Source: Rhodospirillaceae bacterium bin65 (GTDB lineage: Bacteria; Pseudomonadota; Alphaproteobacteria; Bin65). From it: a stretch of DNA of 64,000 nucleotides. Position numbers and translations under genes: made by a program. The stretch lies in contig MPMX01000001.1 of the NCBI GenBank assembly GCA_002238725.1, forward strand, positions 186,001-250,000, written 5' to 3'. Positions 29,919-39,678 of the stretch are shown one piece after another. The notes beneath the pieces were generated by a model that saw nothing but the letters and a program-made list of their open reading frames with translations, did not search any database and was not told where the DNA came from. Within the stretch, counting starts at the first letter, position 1. Every line of letters begins with the position of its first letter.

Positions 29919-30464
29919 ATGAACAGGATAAGTACGTCGATCATCGGTGCGTCCGGTGAATTCCACGTTCTCAGTCAATTGTTGCGCCGAGGATGGATCG
30001 CTGCTTTGGCGCCGGACGGTGCACCGAACATGGATATTCTGGTCACTGATGACCGGAGCCGAAAGCTGTGCGCCATCCAGGTGAAGACCCGCCGCGACAA
30101 AGGAAGGGACAAGGGATGGCATATGCAGCGAAAGCACGAAACACTGGCTGCTGACGATCTATTCTACGTCTTCGTGGATTTTGGAGGAAAGCCGTCGGAT
30201 ACAGCCGCTTGCTACATCCTGCCGTCTCAAGTGGTCGCAGATGCCATACGCTTATGCCATGAAGTCTGGCTCGACACGCCCGGAAAGAACGGACAGCCGC
30301 ATCGGGATAGTAATGTGAGACGAATGCTCCCGGACTATTCCACCAACGTCAAGCCGATCACCGACGAAGGGAAGGCCATTATCGACCGCTACAGCCTAGG
30401 CTGGCTGGAAAATTACCGGGACAAATGGAGCATCTTGGGAATACCGGAAGCGGACAGTTTTTGA
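29919..30464 (+). CDS. PD-(D/E)XK nuclease-like protein of unknown function
   Basis: The 181-residue protein has features of the PD-(D/E)XK fold: an N-terminal GASGEFHVLSQLLRRGW helix with a Glu, then NMDILVTDD with the metal-binding Asp, then LCAIQVKTRRDKG with the Gln-x-Lys of the active site (residues about 40-66). The remaining C-terminal half, with LWxxxWSILG-like tail, is not recognised. It may be a restriction-like or Holliday-junction-type endonuclease, or an inactive relative. Codon use is less GC-rich at the third position than its neighbours, suggesting acquisition. It begins 27 bases after the nitroreductase. Confidence 0.65.
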   Translation: MNRISTSIIGASGEFHVLSQLLRRGWIAALAPDGAPNMDILVTDDRSRKLCAIQVKTRRDKGRDKGWHMQRKHETLAADDLFYVFVDFGGKPSDTAACYILPSQVVADAIRLCHEVWLDTPGKNGQPHRDSNVRRMLPDYSTNVKPITDEGKAIIDRYSLGWLENYRDKWSILGIPEADSF

Positions 30465-30807
30465 AAATCGCCGACCAAGTGAATTGGGTCACTTTCGTAT
30501 ATAATTTCCCGCTAAGACCTTCGTCGATCTTCGACAAGCCCGCCACGAGGCCGACCATAATTTGGCGCACCGTCTCACCCGTCGCGAAGTGTTCAATCTC
30601 GCGAACCGGGCAGATAGCGCTACGGCCGTCAGGCGCGGTCTGCGAAAATCCCCACAAGCGGCCACCTTCCTCCTCGAGCTCCCCGTCTTCGAAAACATGC
30701 AGGGCTGGCGAATCGCGCCCTTGGCAACCGCGGTTCCGTTCCGCCGCCCAGCTTGACGGATCCAGCGCGCCGCTGCGTCCGGGCGGGCCGGGATGTCGCA
30801 AGCGCAT
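30379..30807 (-). CDS. Possible small or degraded ORF, unknown
   Basis: An open frame in the otherwise gene-poor 30465-31081 stretch has protein-like composition in its middle: FEDGELEEEGGRLWGFSQ, then CPVREIEHFATGETVRQIM and LVAGLSKIDEGLSGKLYTK. The first 30 codons look non-coding and the last 28 overlap the opposite-strand gene, so the true ends are uncertain. It may be a gene fragment. I recognise no family. The rest of this stretch, up to ctaC, shows nothing else. Confidence 0.25.
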   Translation of the reverse strand: MRLRHPGPPGRSGALDPSSWAAERNRGCQGRDSPALHVFEDGELEEEGGRLWGFSQTAPDGRSAICPVREIEHFATGETVRQIMVGLVAGLSKIDEGLSGKLYTKVTQFTWSAIFKNCPLPVFPRCSICPGNFPASLGCSGR

Positions 30808-31081
30808 TGCCCCATCGGGCGCAAAGCCCCGGAATCCTTGGATTTCAGCGATTTATGTGACATCAGGTCGCGAAGAATCGGCTGGCGGCATCGATGCTGC
30901 GGCCTCTATTTTCGGCGCAGTTCCGGAGGGCGCGTTGCCGGGCAAATGACCTTGCCGAAGGCACGGCCGGCGCGATCCGGGAATGCCCCGGCTGCGGGTC
31001 GATGGAACAGATTTTTCGCCGGGAACCGGAATACTGCGACGCTGGCAGCAGCGGCGTATCTTGGCATAGCAGGATGTACCG

Positions 31082-32101
31082 ATGTCATTCGCCTTCCGTT
31101 CGGCGCGCCGCGCCGCATTTACGGTCCTTTCCGGGACCCTGACGGCAGCCGCGGCGCTTGCAGTTTCCGGCGCAGCGTTCGCAGCCCAGCCGGAGCCTTG
31201 GCAGATGGGCTTCCAGAAAGCGGCGACTCCGGTGATGGAGCGGGTCGACGAGTTTCACGACCTGCTGCTCATCATCGTCACGCTGATTTCGCTGTTCGTG
31301 CTGGCCCTGCTGGTGATGACGGTGGTGAAATTCCGCGAGTCGAAGAACCCGACGCCGTCGAAGACGACCCACAATCTGCTGCTCGAGGTCGTGTGGACGG
31401 TCGTGCCGGTCCTGATCCTCGTGGTCATCGCGGTGCCGTCCTTCCGGCTGCTCTACTACACGGACAAGGCCCCCGAGCCGACTGCGGCCGAGAAAGCCGC
31501 CGGCAAGACGGTCATGACCGTCAAGGCGACGGGCCACCAGTGGTACTGGAGCTATGAATATGCGACGCCGGAAGGCGGCAAACTGAGCTTCGAGAGCCGG
31601 ATCGTCTGCCGCGGCACGATCGATCCGGACAACCGCAAGCAGTGCGAGGAAGCCAACCAGCGCTTCCAGGCCGAATACAAGCGCGACGTGATCCGCCTGC
31701 TCGACGTCGACAACGAGATGGTGCTGCCGGTCGGCGCGACCGTCCGGGTCTACGTCACCGCGACCGACGTCATCCACGCCTGGACCATTCCGGCGTCGGG
31801 CGCAAAGGTCGATGCCGTGCCCGGGCAGACCAACGAGACCTGGGTGCGGTTCACGCGCCCGGGCTGGTATTTCGGCCAGTGTTCGGAAATCTGCGGCCAG
31901 GATCACGCCTTCATGCCGATCGCACTCAGGGTCGTATCGGCCGACGATTACAAGGCCTGGCTCGCCGCGGCGTGGAAGAAGGCGAAGGAAGACAGCGACG
32001 GCTTCAGCGTGGTGCGCGAGCCGCAGAAGACGGCGCGGACCGGAACGCCGTCGCCGATCGTCGAAGCGTCGGCGAAACGGTTGCCGGCGGACAGCGAATA
32101 A
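31082..32101 (+). CDS. ctaC: Cytochrome c oxidase subunit II
   Basis: Subunit II receives electrons from cytochrome c at its CuA centre. The 339-residue precursor has a signal sequence, two membrane helices (about 60-82 and 101-122), and a periplasmic cupredoxin domain. CuA ligands are visible: His232 (VIHAWTIP), Cys267, Glu269, Cys271 (GQCSEICGQDH), His275 and Met278. An aromatic GHQWYWSYEY patch at 151-160 is the electron-entry region. Between Tyr160 and the DVDNEMVLPVG strand lies a loop with two extra cysteines, Cys176 and Cys188. It heads the oxidase operon. Confidence 0.96.
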   Translation: MSFAFRSARRAAFTVLSGTLTAAAALAVSGAAFAAQPEPWQMGFQKAATPVMERVDEFHDLLLIIVTLISLFVLALLVMTVVKFRESKNPTPSKTTHNLLLEVVWTVVPVLILVVIAVPSFRLLYYTDKAPEPTAAEKAAGKTVMTVKATGHQWYWSYEYATPEGGKLSFESRIVCRGTIDPDNRKQCEEANQRFQAEYKRDVIRLLDVDNEMVLPVGATVRVYVTATDVIHAWTIPASGAKVDAVPGQTNETWVRFTRPGWYFGQCSEICGQDHAFMPIALRVVSADDYKAWLAAAWKKAKEDSDGFSVVREPQKTARTGTPSPIVEASAKRLPADSE

Positions 32102-33775
<1,674 letters not shown>

Positions 33776-33811
33776 GCGCGCGGCAGGACGGGAAGCAGGG
33801 CCGCAGACGCC

Positions 33812-34756
33812 ATGACCGAGACGACAGCATCATCGCCGCTCGTTGCCGCTGCCAATGAGGCGGACTGGCGGGACTATCTGGCCCTGCTGAAGCCGCGGGT
33901 CATGTCGCTCGTGGTGCTGACCGGCCTGGTCGGCCTGTATCTCGCGCCCGGCCCGATCCATCCGGTGATCGCGGCGCTAGCCGTGATCTGCATTGCGGTC
34001 GGCGCCGGCGCCTCGGGCGCGATCAACATGTGGTACGACCGCGATATCGACGCGGTGATGGCGCGCACCCGCAGCCGGCCCATTCCGGCCGGCCGGGTGG
34101 ATCCGGAAAGCGCCCTTGCCTTCGGCGTGATCCTGTCGGTCTTCGCCGTCATGCTGATGGGGCTGACGGTAAACTGGGCCGCCGGCGTCCTGCTCGCGCT
34201 CACCATCGGCTTCTACATTTTCATCTACACGGCGTGGCTGAAGCGCCGGACGCCGCAGAACATCGTGATCGGCGGCGCGGCAGGGGCGTTCCCGCCGATG
34301 ATCGGCTGGGCGGCCGTCACCGGCGATGTCGGGCTCGGCAGCCTCGTGCTCTTCCTGCTCATCTTCATGTGGACGCCGCCGCATTTCTGGGCCTTGTCGC
34401 TCTATCGCGACGCCGACTATGCCCGCGCCGGCGTGCCGATGCTGCCGGTGGTCGCCGGGCGGAGGGAAACAAAGAAGCAGATCCTGATCTATACCGTCCT
34501 GCTGGCGCCGCTCGCCCTTGCGCCGATCGCGGTCGGCATCGCGGGCTTGTTCTACGGCGCAGCCGCGGCCGCCCTGTCGCTGTGGTTCCTGCATGCGGCC
34601 ATCGCCGTCTGGCGGACCGGCGACGGCGACGGGGAAAGCGACGGCGCGGCGAAGCGCATGTTCCTGATCTCGCTCGCCCATCTGTTCGGACTGTTCGCGG
34701 CGCTGGCCGCGGACCGGGCGCTGAGCGGCCTGCCCGGGGGCGCCTTCGGTGTCTGA
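33812..34756 (+). CDS. ctaB: Protoheme IX farnesyltransferase
   Basis: CtaB/COX10 farnesylates heme b to heme O, the first step to heme A. The 314-residue UbiA-fold membrane protein has the first prenyl-diphosphate motif in NMWYDRDIDAVMARTRSRP (Asp-x3-Asp) and the second in SLYRDADYARAGVPMLPVV. WLKRRTPQNIVIGGAAGAFP lies between. About nine membrane segments are predicted. Position inside the oxidase operon fits. Confidence 0.95.
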   Translation: MTETTASSPLVAAANEADWRDYLALLKPRVMSLVVLTGLVGLYLAPGPIHPVIAALAVICIAVGAGASGAINMWYDRDIDAVMARTRSRPIPAGRVDPESALAFGVILSVFAVMLMGLTVNWAAGVLLALTIGFYIFIYTAWLKRRTPQNIVIGGAAGAFPPMIGWAAVTGDVGLGSLVLFLLIFMWTPPHFWALSLYRDADYARAGVPMLPVVAGRRETKKQILIYTVLLAPLALAPIAVGIAGLFYGAAAAALSLWFLHAAIAVWRTGDGDGESDGAAKRMFLISLAHLFGLFAALAADRALSGLPGGAFGV

Positions 34757-34910
34757 CGCGACAGAGACCAGGGTTCCCGACGACGTCCGGGGCGAAGCGT
34801 TCCGGGCCAAGCGGCGCGGCCGCAACCTGGCGCTGCTGGCAGTGCTCGCCGCCTTCGTGCTGATCGTCTACATCGTCACGATCGTCAAATTCGAACTGGC
34901 GACGGGCTGA
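34749..34910 (+). CDS. Small single-TM protein of the cox operon (CoxF-like)
   Basis: A 53-residue frame starts at GTG 34749, overlapping the end of ctaB by eight bases, and stops 15 bases before ctaG. It begins with a charged segment (GEAFRAKRRGRN) followed by one membrane helix (LALLAVLAAFVLIVYIVTIV) and a short tail KFELATG. Many alphaproteobacterial oxidase operons carry such a short membrane protein between ctaB and ctaG, often annotated CoxF. Its role in oxidase assembly is not established. Confidence 0.8.
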   Translation: MSDATETRVPDDVRGEAFRAKRRGRNLALLAVLAAFVLIVYIVTIVKFELATG

Positions 34911-34925
34911 GGCGGAAACGAAATC

Positions 34926-35528
34926 ATGGCGGCGCGCGGCTCCCTGGCAAGAGGCAAGCGGAACACCGTTCTCGGCGTTCTGGCGATCCTTTCGGGCATG
35001 ACGCTGCTCGTCGTCTACGCCGTGCCGCTTTACGACCTGTTCTGCCGGGCGACCGGCTTCGGCGGCACGACCCAGCGGGCGGCGGCGGCGCCCGAAGCGG
35101 CCGGCGGCAGGACGATGACCGTGCGGTTCGTCGCCAACACCAACCCGAACCTGCCCTGGCGCTTCCAGCCCGAGGTCGACAGCGTCCGGGTCGCGGTCGG
35201 CAAGCGGCGGCTGATCGCCTACAGCGCCCGCAATCTCGACGACAGCGAGACGACCGGCATCGCAACCTTCAACGTGACGCCGGCCAAGGCCGGGGTCTAT
35301 TTCACCAAAATTGCCTGCTTCTGCTTCGACGAGCAGACCCTGAAGCCGGGCCAGACCGTCAGCATGCCGGTCAGCTTCTTCATCGATCCGGCGATCGCGA
35401 AGGACCGCAACCTGCGCGACGTTGAGACCATCACCCTGTCCTACACCTTCTTCCGCGCCGCCGGCAGCGACGCGAAGGACCTGGCGCGGGCGGGAGACGG
35501 CACGACCCCGCGGGCAATCCGCAACTGA
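34926..35528 (+). CDS. ctaG: Cytochrome c oxidase assembly protein CtaG (Cox11)
   Basis: CtaG delivers copper to the CuB site of subunit I. The 200-residue protein has one N-terminal membrane helix (LGVLAILSGMTLLVVYAVPL), then YDLFCRATGFGGTTQRA and an immunoglobulin-like periplasmic domain. The copper-binding CFCF motif is in KIACFCFDEQTLKPGQTVSM. FNVTPAKAGVYF and DVETITLSYTFF complete the family signature. It sits between the small TM protein and ctaE. Confidence 0.96.
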   Translation: MAARGSLARGKRNTVLGVLAILSGMTLLVVYAVPLYDLFCRATGFGGTTQRAAAAPEAAGGRTMTVRFVANTNPNLPWRFQPEVDSVRVAVGKRRLIAYSARNLDDSETTGIATFNVTPAKAGVYFTKIACFCFDEQTLKPGQTVSMPVSFFIDPAIAKDRNLRDVETITLSYTFFRAAGSDAKDLARAGDGTTPRAIRN

Positions 35529-35582
35529 CGCACGGGACAATGACGGCCGGCGCGTTGCCGGGCCGAGAGGAAATGAACGACC

Positions 35583-36497
35583 ATGGCTGAAGCCCACAAA
35601 CATCCCTATCACCTGGTGGACCCGAGCCCGTGGCCCTTCGTCGGCGGCGTGTCGGCGCTCGCCCTGTTCGGCGGGGCGGTGCTTTGGATCCACGGCGTTA
35701 CCGGCCCCTATTTCTCCATCGCCGGCTTCCTGGGCCTGCTGTTCACCATGTATGTGTGGTGGCGCGACGTAATCCGCGAAGCCGAACATGACGGCTATCA
35801 CAACAAGGTGGTTCAGCTCGGCCTGCGCTATGGCATGACCCTGTTCATCGCCTCGGAGGTCATGTTCTTCGCGGCGTTCTTCTGGGCCTTCTTCGACAGC
35901 GCCATCTTCGGCGACGGCGGCGTGCAGGTCGGCGAAGCCGCCAAGATGTACGCCCGCGAACTGGCCAACGGCGGACAATGGCCGCCGGCGCATATCCATG
36001 TCTTCGACGCCTGGGATCTGCCGCTGCTCAACACGATGGTGCTGCTGCTTTCCGGCTGCACGGTGACCTGGGCGCATCACGCGCTCAAGGAGGGCAACCG
36101 CAAGGGGCTGATCCAGGGCCTGACCGCCACCGTCTTCCTCGGCCTGTGCTTCACCGGCTTGCAGGCGATCGAATACGCCCAGGCGCCGTTCAGCTTCGCC
36201 ATGCTGATCGAAGGCGGCCAGAAGGTGACGGAAGAAGGCGCCCGGATGGCGAACGGCGGCATCTATTCGTCGGCCTTCTTCATGGCGACGGGCTTCCACG
36301 GCTTCCACGTCATCGTCGGCACGGCCTTCCTGGCCGTCTGCCTGTACCGGTCGATCAAGGGGCATTTCACGCCGGACCACCATTTCGGCTTCGAAGCCGC
36401 CGCCTGGTACTGGCACTTCGTCGACGTCGTCTGGCTGTTCCTGTTCTGCTTCGTCTATGTCGTCGGCAGCGCGGGCGCGCCGGTCGCCATCCATTAG
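35583..36497 (+). CDS. ctaE: Cytochrome c oxidase subunit III
   Basis: The 304-residue integral membrane subunit stabilises subunit I during turnover. It starts [20 protein letters not shown] and has seven predicted helices. [20 protein letters not shown] carries the conserved Glu near the lipid site, [14 protein letters not shown] follows, and [20 protein letters not shown] is the C-terminal signature. An insert of about 20 residues after the third helix ([16 protein letters not shown] region) matches the long alphaproteobacterial form. Confidence 0.96.
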   Translation: MAEAHKHPYHLVDPSPWPFVGGVSALALFGGAVLWIHGVTGPYFSIAGFLGLLFTMYVWWRDVIREAEHDGYHNKVVQLGLRYGMTLFIASEVMFFAAFFWAFFDSAIFGDGGVQVGEAAKMYARELANGGQWPPAHIHVFDAWDLPLLNTMVLLLSGCTVTWAHHALKEGNRKGLIQGLTATVFLGLCFTGLQAIEYAQAPFSFAMLIEGGQKVTEEGARMANGGIYSSAFFMATGFHGFHVIVGTAFLAVCLYRSIKGHFTPDHHFGFEAAAWYWHFVDVVWLFLFCFVYVVGSAGAPVAIH

Positions 36498-36524
36498 CCG
36501 GCGGCAACGGAAAGCGCCGCGCGG

Positions 36525-36881
36525 ATGAGCGTCTCCCCCTTCGGCGCCGGCATCCGCTGCAGATGCCCGGCCTGCGGAAGGGGCGCCCTGTTCCGCGGTT
36601 TCCTGTCGGTCGTTCCCGAATGCGCGGCTTGCGGGCAGGATCTCCGGGCCCATGAAGAGGGCGACGGCCCGGCGGTGTTCGCCATCCTGCTGCTCGGCGC
36701 GGTCGTGGTCGGGCTGGCGCTGCTGACCGAGGTGCATTTCCAGCCGCCGCTCTGGCTCCATGCCGTCCTGTGGGCGCCGCTGACCCTGGGCGGCGCCGTC
36801 GCGCTGCTCCGTCCGCTCAAGGCAACGCTGATCGCCCTGCAATACCGCCACCGGCGCGAAGACTATGACGCCGCCGGCTAG
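36525..36881 (+). CDS. DUF983 family zinc-ribbon membrane protein
   Basis: The 118-residue protein has two CxxC pairs (CRCPACGRG and CAACGQDL) that could form a zinc ribbon, followed by two membrane helices (VFAILLLGAVVVGLALLTEV and an Leu/Ala-rich second helix). DUF983 genes regularly lie between ctaE and SURF1 in alphaproteobacteria and are presumed to help oxidase biogenesis, but the biochemical role is unknown. It starts 27 bases after ctaE. Confidence 0.92.
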   Translation: MSVSPFGAGIRCRCPACGRGALFRGFLSVVPECAACGQDLRAHEEGDGPAVFAILLLGAVVVGLALLTEVHFQPPLWLHAVLWAPLTLGGAVALLRPLKATLIALQYRHRREDYDAAG

Positions 36882-36913
36882 GAATTCCTCGGCAATCGCA
36901 CCGCCACCCGTAA

Positions 36914-37130
36914 CCCCCTCTCCTTGGACGAGGTGCAAACGGCCGCGCCGCTTCGTCATCCCTCTCCCTCTTCAGAGGGGGAGGTCAGGTGGGGGTGCAG
37001 CGGCGCCGGGCACGCGCCGCCGGACGGCTTCTCTCGTTTGTACGACACGGCACCCCCATCCCCTTCGCTGCGCTCAGGGACTTCCCCCTCTGAAGAGGGG
37101 GAAGAATAGGACCGAATTCCCCTCCCCCTG
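36914..37130. repeat. Dispersed nested inverted-repeat element, copy 2 (inverted)
   Basis: This copy is in reverse orientation to the one at 25.3-25.6 kb. Shared parts on the complementary strand include TTCGGTCC, TTCCCCCTCTTCAGAGGGG and GCGGCGCGGCCGTTTGCACC, while the centres differ. It fills the gap between the DUF983 gene and SURF1, inside an otherwise tight operon. Confidence 0.75.
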
Positions 37131-37139
37131 GAGAAGGAA

Positions 37140-37901
37140 ATGGATCGCCTCACCGCCTGTGGCGGCGCCATGACCCTCCTCGGCTTCCGGCCGGCCCTGT
37201 GGCCGACGCTGATCGCCCTGCCGGCGGTCGCGCTGACCTTCGGCCTCGGCGTCTGGCAGGTCCAGCGCCTGGCCTGGAAGGAAGGGCTGATCGCCGAGCG
37301 CACGGCCCGGATCGCGCTGCCGGTGCTCGAGGCCCTGCCCTCGCCGTTCGACCCCGAAGTCCACAGCTTCCGGCGCGCCCGGTTCAGCGGCGTCTTTCTC
37401 CACGGAAAAGAGATGTACCGGCCGGCGCGCTCGCGGCGCGCGGGCGAAATCGGATTGCATATCGTGACGCCGTTCCGCCTCGGCGACGGCGGGACGATCC
37501 TGGTCAATCGGGGCTGGGTGCCCGGCCTGCGGCGCAATCCCGAGACGCGGCGGGACGGGCAGATCGCTGGAACCGTCACCCTGGTCGGCGTCGTCCGGAC
37601 GCCCGCGCCGGTGGGCTATTTCGTCCCGGACAACGATCCGGCAAAGAACACCTGGTTCCGCATCGACCTGCAACAGATGGCCAAACATGCCGGGATTGAC
37701 GCGGTCCGGCCCTACTATGCCGATCTCGTCGCCGACGCGCCGGGCGGCTGGCCGCGCGGCGGACAGACCCGGGTGTCGGTGCGCAACGCCCATCTCGAAT
37801 ATGCCATCACCTGGTTCTCGCTCTGCCTGATCGGGATCGTCGTCTATATCCTGTGGCACCGGCGTTTCCGGCCCGCGGACCGCACTGCAGCGGCCCGGTA
37901 G
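37140..37901 (+). CDS. SURF1 family oxidase assembly protein
   Basis: SURF1 assists heme a3 insertion into cytochrome oxidase subunit I. The 253-residue protein has two membrane helices near its ends. The first is followed by the family motif GLGVWQVQRLAWKEGLI; the soluble loop contains HIVTPFRLGDGGTILVNRGW and ends with NAHLEYAITWFSLC before the last helix. ATG 37140 has a strong GGAGAAGG three to ten bases upstream, provided by the edge of the preceding repeat; ATG 37170 is an alternative. Last gene of the oxidase operon. Confidence 0.94.
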   Translation: MDRLTACGGAMTLLGFRPALWPTLIALPAVALTFGLGVWQVQRLAWKEGLIAERTARIALPVLEALPSPFDPEVHSFRRARFSGVFLHGKEMYRPARSRRAGEIGLHIVTPFRLGDGGTILVNRGWVPGLRRNPETRRDGQIAGTVTLVGVVRTPAPVGYFVPDNDPAKNTWFRIDLQQMAKHAGIDAVRPYYADLVADAPGGWPRGGQTRVSVRNAHLEYAITWFSLCLIGIVVYILWHRRFRPADRTAAAR

Positions 37902-37920
37902 GCTCTGGCTGGCTGGCGGC

Positions 37921-39399
37921 ATGGGAGCCTGCGCCACCCTGGAAGACCGCTTCCGGCGCGCCGCCCTGATCGGCGAGGCGGCCGGCATCCTGAGCTGGGA
38001 CCGCGCCGTCGTCATGCCAGAGGGCAGCGCCGCCGCCCGCGCCGAGCAGATGGCCGCGCTCGGGCTGGTCGGCCGGGAAATCCTGACCGCCGCCGACATG
38101 GCGGACCTGCTGGACGCGGCCGGGCAAGAGCCGCTCGACGATTGGCAGACCGCCAACTTGCGCGAGATGCGCCGCGACTGGGTGCGCGCGGCTGCCATCC
38201 CGCCCCGGCTGATCGAGGCCCGCGCCCGCGCCAACGCCGCCTGCGAAATGGCCTGGCGAACTGCCCGTCCGGCATCGGACTACCCCGCCGTCCTGCCGCT
38301 GCTCGAAGACGTTGTGCGGCTGACCGTCGAAGCGGGACAGGCCTGGTCCGCAGCGCAGGACCTGCCGCTCTACGATGCCCTGCTGGACGGCTTCGAGCCC
38401 GGCGGCCGTTCGCGCGACATCGAGCCCGTGTTCGACGATCTCGCAGCTTTCCTGCCGGGCCTTATCGGCGCGGCGATCGAACGGCAGGCCACCCGGCCGC
38501 CCCGGCCGATCGAGGGTCCGTTTCCGGTCGACCGGCAGGAAGCGCTGGGCCGGCGTTTCATGGCGGCGCTGGGTTTCGATTTCGACAAGGGCCGGCTTGA
38601 CGTCAGCCACCATCCGTTTACCGGCGGCGCGACGGACGATATCCGCATCACCACCCGTTACGACGAAGCCGATTTCCTGACCGGGCTCTACGCCGTCCTG
38701 CACGAGACCGGCCACGCGCGCTACGCCTCCGGCCTGCCGCAGCGATGGCGGCGCATGCCGATCGGCAGGGCGCGCGGCATGACCCTGCACGAGAGCCAGT
38801 CCCTGCTGATCGAGATGCAGGCGTGCCGCGGCGGCGCCTTCTTGGCCTGGGCGGCGCCGCTGATGGCGGAAACCTTCGGCGGGGAAGGACCGGCCTGGTC
38901 GGCCGATAACCTGCTCGCGCTCGTGACGCGGGTCGAGCGCGGCTATATCCGCGTCGATGCCGACGAGGTCACCTATCCGGCCCATGTCATCCTGCGCTAC
39001 CGGCTGGAGCAGGCGATCCTTGCGGGCGACCTGCCACTCGCAGATCTGCCGGGCGCGTGGAACGACGGGATGGCGGCGCTGCTCGGCATCCGCCCGCCCG
39101 ACGACCGCCGGGGCTGCCTCCAGGACATCCACTGGTATTCCGGCGCCTGGGGTTATTTCCCGACCTACACGCTCGGCGCGATGGCGGCGGCCCAGCTTTA
39201 TGCGGCGGCGAAAGCGGCGGACGCCACCATCGAGCCGGCGCTGGCCGAGGGCGATTTCGCGCCGCTCTATGCCTGGCTGGGGCCCAACGTCCACGAACAG
39301 GGATCGCGCTACGGCACCGGCGAACTGCTCGAGCGCGCCACCGGCCGCCCGCTCGACGCAGCGGCGTTCAAGGCGCACCTGAAGGCGCGCTATCTCTGA
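37921..39399 (+). CDS. M32 family metallocarboxypeptidase (Taq type)
   Basis: The 492-residue zinc peptidase removes C-terminal residues from peptides. It shows DVSHHPFTGGATDDIRIT, the zinc-binding HExxH as LHETGHARY, and the third ligand Glu in TLHESQSLLIEM about thirty residues later. IRVDADEVTYPAHVILRY and a C-terminal HEQGSRYGTGELLERATG are also family blocks. All are intact, and length is normal. ATG 37921 lies 19 bases after SURF1, so read-through from the oxidase operon is possible. Confidence 0.93.
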   Translation: MGACATLEDRFRRAALIGEAAGILSWDRAVVMPEGSAAARAEQMAALGLVGREILTAADMADLLDAAGQEPLDDWQTANLREMRRDWVRAAAIPPRLIEARARANAACEMAWRTARPASDYPAVLPLLEDVVRLTVEAGQAWSAAQDLPLYDALLDGFEPGGRSRDIEPVFDDLAAFLPGLIGAAIERQATRPPRPIEGPFPVDRQEALGRRFMAALGFDFDKGRLDVSHHPFTGGATDDIRITTRYDEADFLTGLYAVLHETGHARYASGLPQRWRRMPIGRARGMTLHESQSLLIEMQACRGGAFLAWAAPLMAETFGGEGPAWSADNLLALVTRVERGYIRVDADEVTYPAHVILRYRLEQAILAGDLPLADLPGAWNDGMAALLGIRPPDDRRGCLQDIHWYSGAWGYFPTYTLGAMAAAQLYAAAKAADATIEPALAEGDFAPLYAWLGPNVHEQGSRYGTGELLERATGRPLDAAAFKAHLKARYL

Positions 39400-39678
39400 A
39401 AATCAATTCCTGCCCCGGTCTCAATCCGCGACCCCTCTCCCGAGGGGAGTTCATTGCGAACGTTGCGAGGTGAAGTTTGTGCAGGAGGTTGCGGTGTGTT
39501 CGGACATATTTGATATCGATCGGCGTGTTCGCTGCGGCGCCCTCCGGTCGGCTCCGGTCGGAACGGCGGGAGAGGCAGGTGCGAACGCCTGACGGCGACT
39601 CATGACATTTCATGGCGCATCGCGCTGTGGCATGGTTCCGGGCCGCCGTTCCGCGAAACTCGATCCGGCCGATCCGCC

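Noticed and set aside
34365..36959. 864-codon minus-strand frame opposite ctaB, ctaG, ctaE and the DUF983 gene
   Set aside because: It spans several real genes on the other strand and shows only shadow composition.
39400..39678. RNA gene or small CDS in the gap before the AidB-like gene
   Set aside because: Apart from a short CTCCCGAGGGGAG palindrome I see no conserved RNA fold, start site or protein-like frame.
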